64,000 nt of DNA from Bagarius yarrelli. Lineage: Eukaryota; Chordata; Actinopteri; Siluriformes; Sisoridae. Position numbers and translations under genes: made by a program. Below the pieces are notes generated by a model. That model ran no database searches, was not told the DNA's origin, and saw only the letters and a list, made by a program, of their open reading frames with translations. Location: contig VCAZ01000207.1 of assembly GCA_005784505.1 (NCBI GenBank), positions 418,687-482,686 of the forward strand. The letters run 5' to 3'. How positions within the stretch are numbered: the stretch's first letter is position 1; every line of letters starts with the position of its first letter. This document shows, one piece after another, positions 59,421-64,000 of this stretch.

Positions 59421-60640
59421 GTCTCCACCTACTGCCTCATTTCATATCTAAAAACTGGCCAGTGATGCAATTAACATTACTGCATCCCTCAATGCTCATT
59501 AAAGGCGTAAACTCGTCATTTATGGCAACCAAAACACAAACTTTCTGCAAACAGACCCACTTTTACCTACATTTAAACTCAGTTAATTTAACTGAATATA
59601 TTTGTTCCTTTTCCCCATTTAGATAAATTTATATTCAGACTTTAGATTAAATTCCATTCCATTCCCAAACTTACGTTACTGTTTGCACACATGCACTTTA
59701 TGCTGCCAAGACTATTTATCCTCTAGTCTTCCCTTCCACATCGTTCTTCAGTTAAGCAGCTCTGTGTTGTTTTGTGTAGTTGTGTTGTTTTATGATCCTG
59801 GAGAAACGTTGTTCCATTTCCACGTTTCCTGTGGCATCACAATGGGTCTTACTTGATATCAGTAATATAAATCATCACTAGGGTTAGTATCATTAGTAGA
59901 CTGATAAAGAGTCTGGAAAGAGTTGTTTATTAGTATGGAGTATACATTTCTAAAGACTTTTCAGGACATTGTACCAAATAGAAAGTTTTTGCTGTAAAAG
60001 AAACAACTAAATATCAAACCCATATTATTCTGTGATCCGGTGGACTGGTAGTGCAGAACACAACAGCAGAAATACAGGCTGCTGGTCTGCGGAAAAAACC
60101 TCTGGATGCATCACTGTCGCAAACAGACTGAATGTTAATTAAACTAAAATATCTGAATGTTTATTTAAAAAATGAACTACACATGACTTGTCGAGCGCCA
60201 GGAGAGAAATAGCTTCCTCCCCCCCCAGAGGCAACACCAAACCTGGTTCTCAGTAAATCTTCTAAATGTCTGTGCAGGTCTCTCTGCCACCGACAGTCCA
60301 AGAACCACCAAGCGTAACCCACTTTTTAGGGTAATGATTTAGTGGAGTGAATCAAGTCCAAATCAACGGGTAAGTAAAATCAATAACGATGTCAATAAAT
60401 AATTAATATTAATATTAACTGTTGGGGTTTTTTAGTATGACATTTACAAGTTTTTCCTAAATCTGAGCATTTTCCACAAATGAAAGAAAAAGTTCTGTAG
60501 TTCTGTAATGATTGGCTATTAATGCATATGAATTCAAGTGATGCAAATCACCAGGTCATCATCACCCCCTCAAAGGTCATCTGAAATAAAGTGTACAAAG
60601 AGAGACAAGGTAATGTAGAACAGCCAACATAAGAGACTGT
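59420..60640. other. gigyf2-snorc spacer, no gene seen
   Basis: No exon recognised in this spacer between the two tandem minus-strand genes. It should contain the snorc upstream control region. Confidence 0.4.
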
Positions 60641-60642
60641 CT

Positions 60643-61373
60643 TTTATTCTTTTTTTCCATATTGCAATAAAAAAGTATGACTTAGTTGGTTCATTGTCTT
60701 CATATATTATAATACAGATGCAGAATTGAAAGTTTTGCTTTTAAACATCCTATTATCTTACAGGAAATGGATAACTACTTGGAACTTTCAAACACGTCCT
60801 TAAAACAGGACGGCAGTGATTATATGCCCTTAAGTCCTACTTTGTTGTCTTCTGCCAACACATGGCAACAAAGAAAAGAGAGGAAGAAAAAAAAAAACAA
60901 AGTCAGCAAAAATGAATAAATAAAAGATGCAACGGGTTCTCGATGAATTACTGGGTATAGATTTTTCTGCAGAACTGCCTTACAGGGTCGATAAAATAAC
61001 GAAATGATTGCTTTGATTTGGGAATGTGGATGAATCCCTCTTTATAAAGGCACCCAAAAAGAATGAAATCAAGCTGGAAAATGTGCATTCCCACTGCACT
61101 GACCAGTGAAAAGTTCCTTATGGATATATTTGGGCAGCATGTAGGTCTTGGGGTGCTCGTTTTTATCCGAGAGTCGATTCAGGTGAGATCCGTCAGTATT
61201 TTCCTTTAGAGTAAGATTTCCACACCTCCATTTCTCGGTTGGACTCAACATGCAAAAACTGATGACGTCAACAACAACAAAAAAAAATTAAAATAATGAC
61301 AATGTACTGGGGTAAAATGACGGCTGTTGTGAACGGACACAGTCAGTAGGCATAAGGAGTTTGTCAGCAGGTC
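60643..61373 (-). terminator. gigyf2: gigyf2 3' UTR with candidate poly(A) signal
   Basis: From the stop codon at 61374-61376 the minus strand runs about 730 bp to an AATAAA near 60643-60648; another A/T-rich AATAAA cluster lies near 60916-60925 on the opposite strand only. The stretch has no other gene. Extent is inferred. Confidence 0.4.
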
Positions 61374-63665
61374 TCAAAAGTCTTCCACAGTCTCAATCTC
61401 GCCCATGTTTAATCGCTCAGATGACGCGTTGACTGAAAAGCCTGTACAAAATTATAAGTGGAAATAAATATAAAAGAGCTGTAATGTTGCACTGCATATT
61501 TTTAGTCTATACAGCGGTGCCTTGAGTTACGAGTTTAATTCGTTCCATGACGGAACTCGTATGTCATATCAATTTTCCTATTAATATGAATTGAAATGCC
61601 ATTAATTCAATTCCGGCCCCCCCCCAAAAAAAAAACAGCAATTTTTTTTGTTAAATGTTTTATGTACATTTTTTTTTTTTTATGTTTTTTTTGTTTTTTG
61701 TTTTGTTCTTTTTTTTTTTTTTTTTTTTTGTTTTCATTTCTTTAATTTCTTTAATTAAAAACTTATAAATAATGAATATTGTATAAAAACACTACAATCG
61801 CATGTACTGCAATAAACTGGTACTTGCCAAGGAGCATGTCTGACTAGCTATCGATTTAGATGCTGGGTGGATGTTACGGTGTTCTTCTTCTTGTGTCATT
61901 TTTTTGGCGGTTGACAAGCCAACTTATGGTGTACTAACTACAGCAACTGGAGTGTGAAGCATTGATGGGACGGGAGAATGGAAATAAAAACACTGTGGCA
62001 TTTGCTACACCAACACCAGCGTTTGGTGGCTAAAGCTGGCTAGTAACCCGATTTGTAGCTCGCGAGAGACGACTGGTATTTCGGGAAAACTCGTAGGTCA
62101 AAGGTACCACTGTATATCAAACCATCACGTCTTTAACTCACCTAAAAGACTGGGATCTGCTCGCACCATTTTCTGCTTCTTCTTTTTCTTACCAGAGGCG
62201 ACCGTCTCAAAGCGTGGTTGCTGCTGCTTTGTTGAGTGGTTCGACTGGAAAACTGGCTCAGAAACTATTTGGTTTACCCCCCACACTGAATCCTGGCAAA
62301 ACTAATGTACACGAATAGTTAATGACGCTACAATGATTTGATTCAGAAAATTCCTAACCACATACTGATTAGCAAAAAAAAAAAACGATGACTTAAAATA
62401 AGCAACATAAAGAAATTAGCTTTTTAAGCTCAAAGGTGTAAACACTGTTTTTTACACGGATCCTTTAATACTGGACAGTAAAATTTAGAGATTTGCACAA
62501 ACCTGCTGATTTTTTGGCTGCTGAGTCTGCAAAGGCTTTTGTTGGTTGCCGTTCTGTTTGGAACGCCGCTCAAGGAACTGCTTAGCAAAGTCCTTGGCTT
62601 GAGGCGTGTCACCCAAATACGCTCGAACATAATCATGCACCTCGTACGGAGAGTCCACCTCCTTCAAGAATGACGCAAATGTCGGGACTACACAGACAGA
62701 AGGGGACAGAGACAGCAAGAGATCAGTAAGCATAAGGGTTGCCACACATCAAAAACACTGGCAGAACCACAAGACACCAAATTTCCTAATTGAGTATAAT
62801 ATAGATTGAGATGTTTTATTATTTGAATATTATTATTATTCATTAGCTTTATACATTAGATAAATGCACCGTTCACTACCTGTGTATCTAATCATACCAT
62901 TAACAACCAACTGAATAAAGGTTTTGCCTTTGCACAACTGGCTGCAGAATCATCCACAGGGAACGGGTGCAGTTATGGCTGTGTGAACACAGGTAACTGT
63001 CTCAATATTTCTGTTCACAATAGCGTATCGACATTCTAACCTCCAGTATCGATAAATATTTATTATTTAAATACTTATTCGGTTAACTGGGTTTACATTT
63101 TTGATAATAATTCATTAAAACCCTCGGCGCGTTAAGCGACTTGCTCTGTCGCCCCCTGTAACTGCCGCTAACACAGTCATTTTTAGCTTATTTTTTCCTT
63201 TTTTTATTTGAAAGATTGCGATACACATTGTATTGCTATATATCATGACAAGGGGTGTGAAAATACAGAGAGGAGACTGTTACAATAGCGGACGGTGTTA
63301 GCAGAGGTTTACGGTATTAAACAAACACTTATGTTGTATTGTGACGTATCGAATCATGAGTCTCTCGTCAATAAACAGCCTTAAATGCAGCCAATCATTG
63401 GTCACTGGTTAAAAAGGCCTCCATCTTCTATTTATTAATTTAAGTAGAAAAACACGTCTTGTGTACTTAAACCTGTAGCGGTTCGTGTTGATGAAGTGTG
63501 TGTGTGTGTGTGTGTGTCTCACCGTGAAGGTTGTTGGCGGTATTAAACGTGTGTAGCATCTGTTCACACCACTGCATAAAGCCGTCCTGAGTTTTATTGG
63601 CTCCCTGAAAGAGCTTCAACAGTTTCTCCTCCTCTTCTACCTTCTTATTGGGTTTCCCACTGTTA
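61374..63665 (-). CDS. gigyf2: gigyf2, GRB10-interacting GYF protein 2, last four coding exons
   Basis: GIGYF2 is a cytoplasmic repressor of translation that works with 4EHP and the CCR4-NOT machinery. Coding exons on the minus strand are 63523-63665, 62503-62687, 62142-62292 and 61374-61441, together 547 bp encoding about 181 C-terminal residues. Recognisable blocks are KKVEEEEKLLKLFQGANK and DGFMQWCEQMLHTFNTANN, then FASFLKEVDSPYEVHDYVRA and AKDFAKQFLERR, a Gln-rich stretch, DSVWG, SGKKKKKQKMVRADPSLLG, and the end FSVNASSERLNMGEIETVED-F. All match the human C-terminus. All splice phases agree and no lesion is seen. The N-terminal exons, including the GYF domain, lie beyond the right edge. 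Confidence 0.96.
61512..62112. mobile_element. Non-autonomous pogo/Tigger-like DNA transposon in gigyf2 last intron
   Basis: The ends are inverted: CAGCGGTGCCTTGAGTTACGAGTT at the left in broken form (start CAGCGGTGCC, later TTACGAGTT) and AACTCGTAGGTCAAAGGTACCACTG at the right in complement form (end GGTACCACTG). A TA dinucleotide flanks both sides (61510-61511 and 62113-62114), the expected target duplication of the Tc1/mariner/pogo group. The ~600 bp interior is poly-T rich and non-coding. Confidence 0.7.
63000..63370. other. Possible decayed transposon in gigyf2 intron
   Basis: Repeated GTATCGA/TATCGAT motifs (AGTATCGATAAATA, GATTGCGATACACATTG, GTGACGTATCGAATC) resemble the element style seen at 34.7 and 41.8 kb. 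No ends were resolved. Confidence 0.3.
63496..63518. repeat. (TG)n microsatellite beside gigyf2 exon donor
   Basis: About 11 TG dinucleotides start only a few bases inside the intron from the donor at 63521-63522. Confidence 0.85.
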
Positions 63666-64000
63666 CTGAAACATTAACCAAAAAAACAAAGGCTTATTAA
63701 CTACAATTAACTACATTTGGTAGCTTTATTTTGTGCGATTTTAATATTTATTTTGTGATTGTTGTTTGTCATACTGTACAAATATGAGCTCCATGTTTTA
63801 GTAACGCGGGTTACAGAAAGTACCATGAACTAAAAATGAGACAAATGAGATTCTACAGTGCAACATCGAGTTTGTACAGTCTGACTAACAACATTCGCAA
63901 AAGATTATTAAAAAAAAAATATCACAGTGTAAACGCGGCTTTAAATAAAACCACTAAAACTTCTGATACGAGTAAATGAACATTGCTAACAAAATGGCAA

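Noticed and set aside
61374..64000. kcnj13 nested in a gigyf2 intron, as in mammals
   Set aside because: No inward-rectifier channel exon is present in the introns visible here; it could lie beyond the right edge.

Overview
The window is nuclear DNA from a bony fish, almost certainly a teleost. It has vertebrate genes split by GT-AG introns, nuclear tRNA genes, many tRNA-derived SINE copies, Tc1 and pogo-like transposon remnants, and very abundant microsatellites and minisatellites. The species cannot be read from the sequence.

Layout, left to right. (1) 1-3.2 kb: the 5' part of a pax3 gene on the minus strand (coding exons 1-4; the homeodomain exons lie beyond the left edge). A CCAAT/GC-box promoter sits near 3.6 kb. 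Exon 2 carries an intact N-terminal paired-domain half, but exon 1 lacks one base and exon 3 has two extra bases relative to the conserved reading frame. (2) 3.7-13 kb: pax3 upstream DNA with AT-rich, homeodomain-site-rich stretches that may be regulatory. (3) 13-25.5 kb: a repeat block with a ~670 bp GA tract, a TGAC-rich tract, a ~7.2 kb minisatellite of ~29-32 bp units, and a decayed LINE tail. (4) 25.6-46.9 kb: a tRNA-Gly gene, a probable CpG-rich promoter, then a complete acsl3 gene on the plus strand (15 coding exons, 711 codons plus stop, no frame damage). Its introns hold a 21-bp minisatellite, a Tc1 fossil and a LINE fossil. (5) 49.7-50.5 kb: three tRNA genes (Ile-AAU, Trp-CCA, Pro-AGG) within 770 bp. 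(6) 54.0-59.3 kb: a complete three-exon snorc gene on the minus strand (123 codons plus stop). (7) 61.4-63.7 kb: the last four coding exons of gigyf2 on the minus strand, with a pogo/Tigger-like MITE in the last intron.

The order pax3(-) acsl3(+) snorc(-) gigyf2(-) brings together two neighbourhoods that lie about 10 Mb apart on human 2q36-q37 (PAX3/ACSL3 and GIGYF2/SNORC, from general knowledge). The genes do not form a common pathway: a neural crest/muscle transcription factor, a fatty-acid-activating enzyme, a cartilage membrane proteoglycan and a translational repressor. No new enzymatic or defence system is visible. The points most worth checking are the pax3 frame lesions, the very large minisatellite, and the fold-back inverted repeat just upstream of the acsl3 start codon.
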